Assembly: GCA_964609085.1 (NCBI GenBank)
Contig: CAZSRZ010000012.1
Location: 1-64,000 of the forward strand
Source of the DNA: JANPLG01 sp964609085
Lineage (GTDB): Bacteria; Armatimonadota; SYMT01
Direction: 5' to 3'
DNA length: 64,000 nt
Part shown: positions 52,883-60,608 of the stretch, piece by piece
How the letters are laid out: every line of letters starts with the position of its first letter
Numbering within the stretch: position 1 is the first letter of the stretch
Notes under the pieces: generated by a model
What the model was told of the DNA's origin: nothing
What the model saw: only the letters and a program-made list of their open reading frames with translations
The model's database searches: none
Translations under genes and position numbers: made by a program

Positions 52883-54787
52883 GTGCAGACTTCGAACACA
52901 CTTGGTCGCTACCAGATCCTCCGCGAGCTGGCCCGCAGCAACGACATCGTCTACGAGGCCCGGGATCCATCAGGGCTTCGCGTCGCCCTCAAGGAACTGC
53001 AGGTGCCGGCCAATCTCGTGGGTCGCGCCCGCACCGAGAGGATCGCTCGGTTCACGCGGGAGGCACGGGCGGCCGCCAGCCTGAAGCATCCGAACATCGT
53101 CCATATCCATGACCATGGCGACGTGCAGGGTCGCTACTTCATTGCGATGGAGTTCCTGCAGGGTCAGTCACTGCGTGACGTGCTGCGACAGCGGGGCGCA
53201 CTCCCGGCGAGCGACGCCATCAACATCGCCGCGAAGGTGGCGGAAGGGCTGGCTTATGCCCACAAGCACGGCGTCGTGCACCGGGACGTCAAGCCGGACA
53301 ACGTGCACATGGAACCGGATGGGCGCGTCGTCATCACCGACTTCGGCATCGCCCGGCTCACCTTCGAACCCACCCTGACGGCGGAAGGCCAGGTGTTCGG
53401 CACTCCCAGCTATATGTCGCCCGAACAGGTGACGGGCAAGGGGATTGATCACCGCAGCGATGTCTTTTCTCTGGGCGTGATGCTTTACGAGATGGTGGCA
53501 GGCCGGAAGCCGTTTAGCGGCGACAGCGTCATCACCATCACCTACAACATCATGAACATGGAGCCGTCTCCTCTCGCGAATGGACCGACCGGCCTGGACG
53601 CCGTCATCCGTCGCGCCATGGCCAAAGACCCGAATCGGCGGTACGCAAACTGCGCCGAGTTGATTGAGGACCTCCAGTCGATCCAGCAGGGGCGGCGCCC
53701 TGCGCATGCGGACAGGATGCCTCCAGCTCGAGTGGGCGGCGCCGCCCCCGCCCGCCCATCAGGAACGCAGGCCCGGCATCCCGCGCCCCCGGCACCCCGG
53801 CCGCAGCCTCGCCCGGCCCCGCGGGCAGCAGGGCCGCTGCCGCATCCTGCCCCGGGATATCCCGCGCCGGTTCGCCAGGGCGCTTCGCCGGGGGCGCCCG
53901 TGCGCGGTGCCCGCCCAGCCGCGCCACCCACACACCAGATTCCAGCGCCGGTGCCGGTCTACCACTCGTCCCCCCAACGGGGCGGGCTCGATCTCCGGTG
54001 GTTGCTGGGCTGGCTCGGTCTGGCCGTACTCGTCGGGCTGATGATCATCGGGATTGTTTGGGTGAGTGTGACCGCCCTGGATCGCTTCCGTGTGGAGACC
54101 AGTGTGCGCGACGCCGAGAGAGCGCATACGATCGCGGCGGCGGACTTCCAGGCAGGGCGGTATGAGGAGGCGCTGCGGGGGTATCTCGCGGCGGAAAAAG
54201 GCCTCTCCGGCCCCCGCCTCCTGGTGGTGCAAAAGAATGCGGCCAACGCCGCCGTGGCGCTGGCTGATCGGGCGCTGGAACAGAAGGATGCGGCCCGCGC
54301 GGAGTCGTTCGCTCGCCAGGCCGTGCAGCAGAACCCGGACGAACCGGCCGCCCGGTTGTCGCTGGGCAGAGCGCTGGCGCTGCTGGGGCGCGTGGATGAG
54401 GCCCTGCAGGAGTTTGGACAGGTCGAGGGGGCGGCGGAGCGCGCCCGACGAACGGACACGCCGGCCGAGGCGGCCCTCCATCGAAAGACGGTCGAGGCCC
54501 TGCCGCTGTGGCGCGCGGCAACGACCTACGCGGACGGCGTGGCGCTGGCTGAGACGAACCCCCAGCTCGCCCGCCAGCGATTTCAAATGACCGTGGATGC
54601 CGCGCCAGCCTCCGATTTCGCCAGAAACGCGCGAGATTACATCCTGCGGATCGACTCTGCCGCTCGGGCCGGCACGCCCCTCAGCCCGCCATCCGATCCG
54701 CCAGGCGGGCAGCCTGGGGGCGTCGGCGGCTCGCCGGAACGGCCCCCTGGCTGGACGGATCCTGGGTTCAGGGCCAGTGATCCCTGA
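52883..54787 (+). CDS. Membrane-anchored Ser/Thr protein kinase with TPR-like outer domain
   Basis: A 634-residue Hanks-type kinase. Catalytic Lys37 sits in RVALKEL, catalytic Asp in VVHRDVKPDNVH (His133), DFGIARL begins at Asp153 and GTPSYMSPEQVTG is the activation/P+1 region. The glycine loop, normally GxGxxG, reads ELARSNDIVYEA with no glycine. A Pro/Ala-rich linker (~residues 280-360) leads to one transmembrane helix (WLLGWLGLAVLVGLMIIGIV, about 370-395). The outer part has TPR-like repeats (AAADFQAGRYEEALRGYLAA, PAARLSLGRALALLGRVDEA). GTG 52883 has only a weak upstream site. It overlaps the TPR membrane gene by 11 bases. Confidence 0.9.
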   Translation: MQTSNTLGRYQILRELARSNDIVYEARDPSGLRVALKELQVPANLVGRARTERIARFTREARAAASLKHPNIVHIHDHGDVQGRYFIAMEFLQGQSLRDVLRQRGALPASDAINIAAKVAEGLAYAHKHGVVHRDVKPDNVHMEPDGRVVITDFGIARLTFEPTLTAEGQVFGTPSYMSPEQVTGKGIDHRSDVFSLGVMLYEMVAGRKPFSGDSVITITYNIMNMEPSPLANGPTGLDAVIRRAMAKDPNRRYANCAELIEDLQSIQQGRRPAHADRMPPARVGGAAPARPSGTQARHPAPPAPRPQPRPAPRAAGPLPHPAPGYPAPVRQGASPGAPVRGARPAAPPTHQIPAPVPVYHSSPQRGGLDLRWLLGWLGLAVLVGLMIIGIVWVSVTALDRFRVETSVRDAERAHTIAAADFQAGRYEEALRGYLAAEKGLSGPRLLVVQKNAANAAVALADRALEQKDAARAESFARQAVQQNPDEPAARLSLGRALALLGRVDEALQEFGQVEGAAERARRTDTPAEAALHRKTVEALPLWRAATTYADGVALAETNPQLARQRFQMTVDAAPASDFARNARDYILRIDSAARAGTPLSPPSDPPGGQPGGVGGSPERPPGWTDPGFRASDP

Positions 54788-55721
54788 GGTGCGGACGCCC
54801 GGCAGCGAAGAGGCCGCCGCGCTGGTGGCCCGCGCCAATCTGGCCCGGCTCCGGGGACAGTGGGCCGAGGCCACCACCTTGTGCACGGCCGCCATCCGGG
54901 CGGATCCCTCCAATGCCTCTGCATGCTCGTTGCTGGGCGATGTCTACTTCGAGCAAGGGCGACCTGAGGAGGCAGAGCACTGGTATAGCGTCGCTCTCGA
55001 GATCCAGCCGGACAACCCTGCGGACCGCGGGCGACTTGAGAGGGTTCGTTCGTCCAGAGACGTGCAGCGCCTGCAGGCCGAGTGGGAAGCCGTCGTGGAG
55101 GGCCGGGTGCGATCCCTCCCGCGCGGCGACGTGGTCCGAGAGACGGTGCTCCGCGTGGCCACGATTGTGGGCACCTCCCTGTGCGCGATCGTGCTGGTGA
55201 TGGCGGTGATCGTCTCCCTGATGGACCCAGTCGGTGGCACGGGAGCAACCGCAAACCTGCCGACGGCGGTGCCCCCACCGGCCGGGAGTAGCAGTGGGAC
55301 CGCATTTGAAACCACCGCCGAACAGGATCTGTATCTGCGCCTGCGCCAGGCGATGGTGCGATCCATGGGGCAGGTGGTTCGACTCGAACTGGATCCGCGC
55401 GACCAGTCGGCCACCCTGCGGATCGTCGTGCCCGCATCCATCAGGGATCGGCTTCAGTCCGCCCCATATCGGCTTGAGCTGATGCGCGAGGGCTATCGGT
55501 TCGCCTGGAAGCTCGCCGAGTTGGATCGCAGTCTCAAGTCCGTCCACCTGCGCGTCATCCGCCCCGATGGCGCCACGCGTACGGCTACACGGGGCGAAGT
55601 GGAACTCCTGGCGGCAGTGCCCTGCGACAGCGCCGTGACGCCCGAGCGAGCAACGCCCACAGAGTTGGAGCAGCTTTACTCCGCGCTTGGTCAGCCACTC
55701 TGGGCTCCGGGGCTGCGCTGA
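54777..55721 (+). CDS. TPR membrane protein with unknown C-terminal domain
   Basis: About 314 residues. Two TPR units (ALVARANLARLRGQWAEATT, ASACSLLGDVYFEQGRPEEA) form the N-terminal third. A transmembrane helix TIVGTSLCAIVLVMAVIVSL follows, then an outer beta-alpha domain (RLELDPRDQSATLRIVVPAS, APYRLELMREGYRFAWKLAE) that I do not recognise. The start is uncertain: GTG 54777 (11-base overlap with the kinase) or GTG 54789; neither has a strong site. Its topology, with cytoplasmic TPR and outer domain, complements the kinase, so the two may form one receptor complex (inference). Confidence 0.75.
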   Translation: MIPEVRTPGSEEAAALVARANLARLRGQWAEATTLCTAAIRADPSNASACSLLGDVYFEQGRPEEAEHWYSVALEIQPDNPADRGRLERVRSSRDVQRLQAEWEAVVEGRVRSLPRGDVVRETVLRVATIVGTSLCAIVLVMAVIVSLMDPVGGTGATANLPTAVPPPAGSSSGTAFETTAEQDLYLRLRQAMVRSMGQVVRLELDPRDQSATLRIVVPASIRDRLQSAPYRLELMREGYRFAWKLAELDRSLKSVHLRVIRPDGATRTATRGEVELLAAVPCDSAVTPERATPTELEQLYSALGQPLWAPGLR

Positions 55722-55781
55722 TCAAGCGTGGGCCGGGATCCGGCTGCCCGTCTGATCCTCCGAGGCGCGCTCGTTCGCAGA

Positions 55782-55787
55782 TATACT
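55782..55787 (+). promoter_or_regulatory. Possible -10 element before the SRPBCC gene
   Basis: TATACT, five of six matches to the -10 consensus, lies 26 bases upstream of the TTG at 55814 with no convincing -35. If used, the leader would be about 20 bases and contain the GGAG ribosome site. Weak evidence. Confidence 0.3.
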
Positions 55788-55813
55788 TGCCGGACGCCCA
55801 TCGGAGCCCCCAC

Positions 55814-56266
55814 TTGCCCCACATCCAGACCAGCATCGACATCGCCGCCCTGCCGGATTCCGTGTTCGCCATCGCCCGTGATGTGGAACGATTCCCCGAC
55901 TTCATGCCGGAAGTTCAGCGCATCACCATCCTCGAGGGCGGTCCCGCGGACGAGCGCCAGGTGGTGGAGTGGGTGGGGATCATTCCGGCCTTCCGGCTCA
56001 CTATCAAGTGGTCCGAGGAAGACCTCTGGGACCCGATCGCCCGCACATGTCGTTTCAACCAGGTAAAGGGCGACTTCAAAGAGTACTCGGGGGAGTGGCG
56101 GTTCCAACCAACGGAGACGGGCACCCGCTTTGAGTCGGACCTGCACTACGAGATCGAAATCCCCACGATCGGCCCCCTCATACGGGGAGTGGTGCGGAAG
56201 ATCATGACCGACAACGTAAACCGCCTCCAGGCGGCGATCAAGCGCCGAGCAGAAGAGCCTGCCTAG
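55814..56266 (+). CDS. SRPBCC (START-like/COQ10-type) ligand-binding protein
   Basis: A 150-residue single-domain protein. IDIAALPDSVFAIARDVERFPDFMP is the typical first strand and helix of the polyketide-cyclase/COQ10 branch of SRPBCC folds, and FESDLHYEIEIPTIGPLIRG and the final amphipathic helix NVNRLQAAIKRRAEEPA complete it. The fold binds lipids or aromatic ligands in a central cavity. TTG 55814 is preceded by GGAG (55803-55806) at seven bases, better than TTG 55787. It stands after the signalling cluster and before a hairpin terminator. Ligand unknown. Confidence 0.82.
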   Translation: MPHIQTSIDIAALPDSVFAIARDVERFPDFMPEVQRITILEGGPADERQVVEWVGIIPAFRLTIKWSEEDLWDPIARTCRFNQVKGDFKEYSGEWRFQPTETGTRFESDLHYEIEIPTIGPLIRGVVRKIMTDNVNRLQAAIKRRAEEPA

Positions 56267-56268
56267 TG

Positions 56269-56307
56269 CCGCCGGGCAGGTTGGCCACGTCCGGGCTTGC
56301 CGGGCGG
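56269..56307 (+). terminator. Hairpin after the SRPBCC gene
   Basis: CCGCCGGGCA (56269-56278) pairs with TGCCGGGCGG (56298-56307) at nine of ten positions, with a 19-base loop, beginning two bases after the TAG stop. There is no T-run. It lies just upstream of the probable tdh -10 element, so it separates the two transcription units. Confidence 0.45.
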
Positions 56308-56316
56308 TGCTATCAT
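56308..56316 (+). promoter_or_regulatory. Extended -10 promoter of tdh-kbl
   Basis: TGC followed directly by TATCAT (56311-56316) fits an extended -10 element (TGn then five of six matches to TATAAT). It lies 50 bases upstream of the tdh ATG, with GAGGTAGG as the ribosome site in between. No -35 consensus is seen, which extended -10 promoters do not need. Confidence 0.45.
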
Positions 56317-56366
56317 AGTCCGGCCGCCGGGAACCGGCGGTGACGAGAGATTTGAGGTAGGTAGGA

Positions 56367-57524
56367 ATGGGCGAAATGATGAAGGCGATCCGCAAGCTTC
56401 ACGCGGGTCCAGGTCTCGAGATCGCGGAAGTCCCCATCCCGCATCCGGGGCCGGAGGAAGTCCTGGTGCAGGTCGAGGCTGCCAGCCTCTGCGGCACGGA
56501 TCTCCACATCAACCAGTGGGACCAGTGGTCTCAGCAGCGAATCAAGCCGCCGTTGACGCTGGGGCACGAGTTTGCCGGGACCGTCGTCGAGGTAGGCAAG
56601 CAGGTCCGGCAGGTCAAGGTCGGGGACTACGTCTCGGCGGAGAGCCACATCACCTGCGGCATGTGCTACCACTGCCGCACCGGCCAGGCGCATATGTGCG
56701 AGAACACTCGCATTCTGGGCGTAGACCGGGACGGCGCGTTTACGACCTACGTCGCCGTGCCGGAGGCGGTGATCTGGCAGAACGACCGCTCCCGCCTGCC
56801 CCCGGAAATCGCCACGCTTCAGGAGCCGTTCGGCAACGCCGTTTTTGCCACGAGCGCTCAGGATCTGGCCGGAAAATCGGTGGCAGTCCTCGGTTGTGGG
56901 CCGATCGGTCTCTTCACGATCGGCATCTGCCGTGCGTCGGGGGCCTCAGTGGTCCTCGCTTCGGATCTCTCCCCCTTCCGCATCGGCTTGGCCGGGAAGA
57001 TGGGAGCCTCCGCGGTCCTGGATGTTCGGCAGAGCGACGACGTCCCCGGCTGGTACCGCGAGCAGAATGAGGGCTTCGGGGTGGATGTCGTCTTTGAGAT
57101 GTCCGGCTCTCCCCGCGCGATCACCGATGCCTTCAAGATCGTGCGCAACGGTGGGCGCGTCATCCTGTTCGGCATCCCATCCCGGCCGGTGGAGATCGAT
57201 GTCGCCGAGGCGTTGATCTTTAAGAATCTCAACGTTCTGGCCCTGAACGGGCGGCGCATCTTCGAGACGTGGTACAAGACCCGCTGGCTATTGGAAAGCG
57301 GGGTGGTGGACCTACGGCCGCTCATCACCCATCGATATCCGATCGACAGCGTCGATACGGCTCTGGGTCAACTTCAGGCGGGAGAGGCGTGCAAGATCAT
57401 CGTCTTTCCGGGGAAGTCCGCGAAGGAGATTCCCGGCGTGTCGCTTCCCGACGCGTCGACGCCCATCCCCGCCGAGGGTGAGACGCCCGCACTCGCGGGG
57501 ACGCCGGCCTGGACCCATCGATGA
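56367..57524 (+). CDS. tdh: L-threonine 3-dehydrogenase (zinc medium-chain dehydrogenase)
   Basis: A 385-residue NAD-dependent enzyme that oxidises L-threonine to 2-amino-3-ketobutyrate. The catalytic zinc site is SLCGTDLHINQWDQWSQ followed by LGHEFAGTVVEVG; the H-x-x-x-WDxWSQ pattern is specific to threonine dehydrogenases. The structural zinc Cys set is CGMCYHCRTGQAHMC. The Rossmann motif reads VAVLGCGPIGLFTIG. The last ~35 residues are a Pro-rich tail (ASTPIPAEGETPALAG) beyond the normal family end. The ATG overlaps nothing upstream; its TGA overlaps kbl (ATGA), as in many tdh-kbl operons. Confidence 0.93.
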   Translation: MGEMMKAIRKLHAGPGLEIAEVPIPHPGPEEVLVQVEAASLCGTDLHINQWDQWSQQRIKPPLTLGHEFAGTVVEVGKQVRQVKVGDYVSAESHITCGMCYHCRTGQAHMCENTRILGVDRDGAFTTYVAVPEAVIWQNDRSRLPPEIATLQEPFGNAVFATSAQDLAGKSVAVLGCGPIGLFTIGICRASGASVVLASDLSPFRIGLAGKMGASAVLDVRQSDDVPGWYREQNEGFGVDVVFEMSGSPRAITDAFKIVRNGGRVILFGIPSRPVEIDVAEALIFKNLNVLALNGRRIFETWYKTRWLLESGVVDLRPLITHRYPIDSVDTALGQLQAGEACKIIVFPGKSAKEIPGVSLPDASTPIPAEGETPALAGTPAWTHR

Positions 57525-58714
57525 GTCGCGTTTTCCGAGAGTGGTTGTCCGCCGAGTTGGACGGACTTCGGACGGCGGGCACCTACAAGCGCTTCAACAC
57601 CCTCCTCTCGCCGCAAGACGCCGTGGTGACGATGGCGGGTCGGGGTGAGGTGCTGGTGCTCTCCTCGAACAACTATCTCGGCCTGGCCGGCCACCCGGAT
57701 GTCATCCGGGCGGGGCAGGAGGGTCTGGCTCACTACGGCGCCGGCACGGGGAGCGTGCGCTTCATTTGCGGCCTGTTCCAGCCGCACCTGGAGTTGGAGC
57801 AGGCCGCGGCGGACCTCGTCGGCTGCGAGGCCGCGCTCTCATTTGTCTCCTGTTGGAACGCCAATGAGGCCGTCATCCCGACACTCTGCGACAGCAGCAC
57901 GGTGTTGCTCTCCGATGAGTTGAACCACGCCAGCATCATCGACGCAATGCGACTGTCGAAGCCGGCTCGCAAGGTGATCTATCGGCACGCGGCGATGGAT
58001 CATCTGCGAGAGGGGCTGGAGAGCTGCTCGCCCGGCCAGCGGAAGATCATCGTCACCGACGGCGTCTTCAGCATGGAGGGCGATCTGGCGCCGCTTCCGG
58101 ACATCCTGGCACTGGCCCGGGCACATGATGCCCTGGTGATCGTGGACGACTCGCATGGATCAGGCGTCATGGGTCACACCGGCCGCGGTGTCGCGGAGCA
58201 CTTCGGCGTGTTGGGGGAGGTCGACGTGATCACCAGCACGCTGGGCAAGGCGCTCGGTGGGGCAGCGGGCGGGTTCGTCGCCGGGTCCGCTGACTTGTGC
58301 GACTACCTGGCCCAGCGAGCGCGGCCCCAGCTCTTCTCGAACGCGCTCCCCCCCACCGTCGCGTGCAGTGCCCGGAAGGCGATTGAGATCCTGCGTTCGG
58401 AGCCGGAACGGGTGGAAAAGCTCCACGCGAACACCGCCTACTTCCGCCGCCGCATTCGAGAGGCGGGCTTCAAGCCTCTGGACGGCGAGGGAGCCATCGT
58501 CCCCATCATCGTGGGCGAGACCGCCTTTGCCATCCGCATCAGCCAGTTGCTGTTGGATCAGGGCGTCTTCGTCACCGGCTTCGGCTTTCCCGTTGTGCCC
58601 GAGGGGACTGCCCGCATCCGCGTCCAGATCAGCGCGGCACATGATGTCGAGCAGCTCGAGCGGGCGGTATCGGCGTTCGAGGGCGTCGGTCGGTCAGTCG
58701 GATTGCTCAACTAG
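57521..58714 (+). CDS. kbl: 2-amino-3-ketobutyrate CoA ligase (glycine C-acetyltransferase)
   Basis: A 397-residue PLP enzyme of the alpha-oxoamine synthase family that cleaves 2-amino-3-ketobutyrate with CoA to glycine and acetyl-CoA. The N-terminus has SSNNYLGLAGHPDVI, then GTGSVRFICGLFQPHLELE, DDSHGSGVMGHTGRG and the PLP-Lys in TSTLGKALGGAAGGF. With tdh directly upstream, the pair forms the threonine-to-glycine pathway, which distinguishes it from the related BioF and HemA enzymes. A FIST-domain gene follows 13 bases later. Confidence 0.94.
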   Translation: MSRVFREWLSAELDGLRTAGTYKRFNTLLSPQDAVVTMAGRGEVLVLSSNNYLGLAGHPDVIRAGQEGLAHYGAGTGSVRFICGLFQPHLELEQAAADLVGCEAALSFVSCWNANEAVIPTLCDSSTVLLSDELNHASIIDAMRLSKPARKVIYRHAAMDHLREGLESCSPGQRKIIVTDGVFSMEGDLAPLPDILALARAHDALVIVDDSHGSGVMGHTGRGVAEHFGVLGEVDVITSTLGKALGGAAGGFVAGSADLCDYLAQRARPQLFSNALPPTVACSARKAIEILRSEPERVEKLHANTAYFRRRIREAGFKPLDGEGAIVPIIVGETAFAIRISQLLLDQGVFVTGFGFPVVPEGTARIRVQISAAHDVEQLERAVSAFEGVGRSVGLLN

Positions 58715-58727
58715 CCGGGAGCGTCAA

Positions 58728-59897
58728 ATGCGCTTTCACTCCGCGCTCACCGTCGCGGCCACCGCGGAAGATGCCGGTTTAGAACTCACCTCGGCGGCGC
58801 GCGACGCGTGGGGAGGAGCGGGTCCGATCGACCTCGCGTTCCTCTTTTTCACGGGACACCACGCCGACTCTGCGCCCGAGCTGGCCGGATCGCTGCGGGC
58901 AACCCTGGGAATCAAGCATCTCCTCGGCGTCAGTTGCGAGGGTGTCATCGGCGAGCGGACGGAGATCGAGCGCGTCCCGGCTGTGGCATTGCTCACCGCG
59001 CGGCTGCCCGGGGTGAATCTTCAACCCTTCGCCGTCGAGGGTCGCGAGTGGTCGGAGCTGCTTCTGGACGAAGAGCGACTGCAGCGGCGCCTCGGAACCG
59101 GGCCGGGGCACGCCGGTCAGATCCTGTTGTCGGACCCTTTCAGTACTCCGATCGACGAGATCCTGCCCGGACTCGATGTTGTTCTCGGGCGCCCCACGGT
59201 CGGCGGGATGGCGAGCGGCTCCCATCAACCGGGCGGCAACATACTGATCTGCAACGACCGTGTGCTCAACGCCGGGTCTATCGGGGTGGGCATCGGCGGC
59301 GCACTCAGCCTCACAACGCTCGTCAGCCAGGGCTGTCGACCGATTGGTCGCCCGATGGTCGTCACGCGATCGGACCGCAACGTCATTCTTGAGCTGGGGC
59401 GACGCCCAGCGCTAGCTGCCGCGCAAGAGATGTTGCGCGCCCTCCCGCCGGAGGAAGCAGAGATGCTCACGTCCGGACTCCTGATCGGAGTCGTACTCGA
59501 CGAATACAGGTCCGAATTCACTCGCGGCGACTTCCTGATACGACCGCTGATGGGCGGCGATCGCGAGGCCGGCTCCATCGTGATGGGCGACCTCATCCGG
59601 TCCGGCCAGACCATTCAGTTTCATGTGCGGGACGCAAGCACGGCGACCGAAGACCTGCGCGAACTGCTGACGCCGCACCTCGCGGAGCCGCCGCCCGCGG
59701 GTGCCCTCATTTTCAGTTGCAACGGCAGGGGGAGCCGGCTTTTCGAGGAAGCTGGCCACGATCTGGGCGCGCTGCAATCAGCTTTCCCGGGCCTTCCGAC
59801 AGCAGGGTTTTTCGCGATGGGGGAATTGGGGCCGATCGCCGGTCGAACGCATCTGCACGGGCACACCGCCAGCATGCTGCTCATCCACCCGGCCTGA
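58728..59897 (+). CDS. FIST N/C-domain protein
   Basis: A 389-residue protein with the FIST_N domain (LAFLFFTGHHADSAPELAGS, HLLGVSCEGVIGERTEIE, GRPTVGGMASG) and FIST_C domain ending in ALIFSCNGRGSRLFEEAGHD and PTAGFFAMGELGPIAGRTHL; the CNGRG and FF-x-GEL-GP motifs are diagnostic. FIST domains are sensory modules thought to bind small ligands such as amino acids, usually within signal proteins; this one is free-standing. ATG 58728 follows GGGAG. The 13-base gap after kbl suggests co-transcription, so the ligand could relate to threonine or glycine (inference). It ends in a terminator hairpin. Confidence 0.9.
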   Translation: MRFHSALTVAATAEDAGLELTSAARDAWGGAGPIDLAFLFFTGHHADSAPELAGSLRATLGIKHLLGVSCEGVIGERTEIERVPAVALLTARLPGVNLQPFAVEGREWSELLLDEERLQRRLGTGPGHAGQILLSDPFSTPIDEILPGLDVVLGRPTVGGMASGSHQPGGNILICNDRVLNAGSIGVGIGGALSLTTLVSQGCRPIGRPMVVTRSDRNVILELGRRPALAAAQEMLRALPPEEAEMLTSGLLIGVVLDEYRSEFTRGDFLIRPLMGGDREAGSIVMGDLIRSGQTIQFHVRDASTATEDLRELLTPHLAEPPPAGALIFSCNGRGSRLFEEAGHDLGALQSAFPGLPTAGFFAMGELGPIAGRTHLHGHTASMLLIHPA

Positions 59898-59911
59898 TCG
59901 GGCAGGCCGGG
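59888..59911 (+). terminator. Hairpin overlapping the FIST stop codon
   Basis: CCCGGCCTG (59888-59896) pairs perfectly with CAGGCCGGG (59903-59911) around a six-base loop; the TGA stop lies inside the stem and loop. It ends the tdh-kbl-FIST unit. No T-run follows. Confidence 0.55.
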
Positions 59912-59936
59912 ATAGGATGTGTCGCAGCAGACCCCC

Positions 59937-60345
59937 CACGCTCCCTCACGGCTGCGGCTCAGCGGGGGTGCTCCCGACCTGGGTGCGCGGGCGTCCCGGC
60001 CCGCCTGGCCTCCACGATCCATGGACCCGTCGGGGCACGTCGGCGGTGAATCGCGAGTGGCCGAGGACTCCAGGCACCAGACGGAGGCCGAGTCCGCTGG
60101 CGGCAATGGCACCACGCTCCCTGACGGCCGCGGCTCAGCGGGGGTGCTCCCGACCTGGGTGCGCGGGCGTCCCGGCCCGCCTAGCATCCACGATCCATGG
60201 ACCCGTCGGGGCACGTCGTCGGTGAATCGCGGGTGGCCGAGGACACCAGGCCCCGGGCCCCAGGCCCCAGACGGAGGCCGAGTCCGCTGGCGGCAATGGC
60301 ACCACGCTCCCTGACGTCCGCGGCTCAGCGGGAGTGGCTGCGGCG
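59937..60345 (+). repeat. Long direct repeat, two full units and a partial third
   Basis: A unit starting CACGCTCCCT recurs at 59937, 60113 and 60303, giving periods of 176 and 190 bases. The first two are near-identical over most of their length; the second has a ~14-base insertion rich in GGCCCC. The third is cut after about 40 bases. Each full unit carries a GCGGGC/GCCCGC hairpin (59987-60004 in the first). Open frames through the array are shadows without family-like sequence. From 60346 to 60608 no gene is supported: an open frame runs through it into the RHS gene but without RHS-like residues. The array borders the RHS region and may be a mobile or recombination-prone element. Confidence 0.8.
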
Positions 60346-60608
60346 TCCGCGCTGTGCCCGCGGACCAGTGTCTGCGTACAGCACCACAGCCGGCACGCAA
60401 TCGCAAAAGAGGAGCCAGGTACTTTCTGAATGGCCGAGGAGTTTCTGGGGCGGATGTCGAATCAACTCCTGACGCCGCTCGGTGGCGGCGAGGGGAGCCA
60501 CGATGCTCGGCAAACGCAGAGCGAAACCCGGTCCGCGCTCTCTTGACCGGTGGATGGTCGCCACCACCAGCCCCGGCATTTGGTCCGGCGTTCTCGATTC
60601 ACGCGGCA

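Noticed and set aside
59937..60345. Possible CRISPR array
   Set aside because: Units of 176-190 bases that are near-identical throughout do not alternate short repeats with unique spacers, and no cas genes are nearby.
59621..60406. Minus-strand open frame of 261 codons over the direct repeats
   Set aside because: Its sequence merely repeats with the DNA unit and enters the FIST gene antisense; no domain is recognisable.
60354..60608. Upstream extension of the RHS open frame
   Set aside because: These 85 codons show no RHS-like residues and continue directly from the repeat array; probably non-coding.
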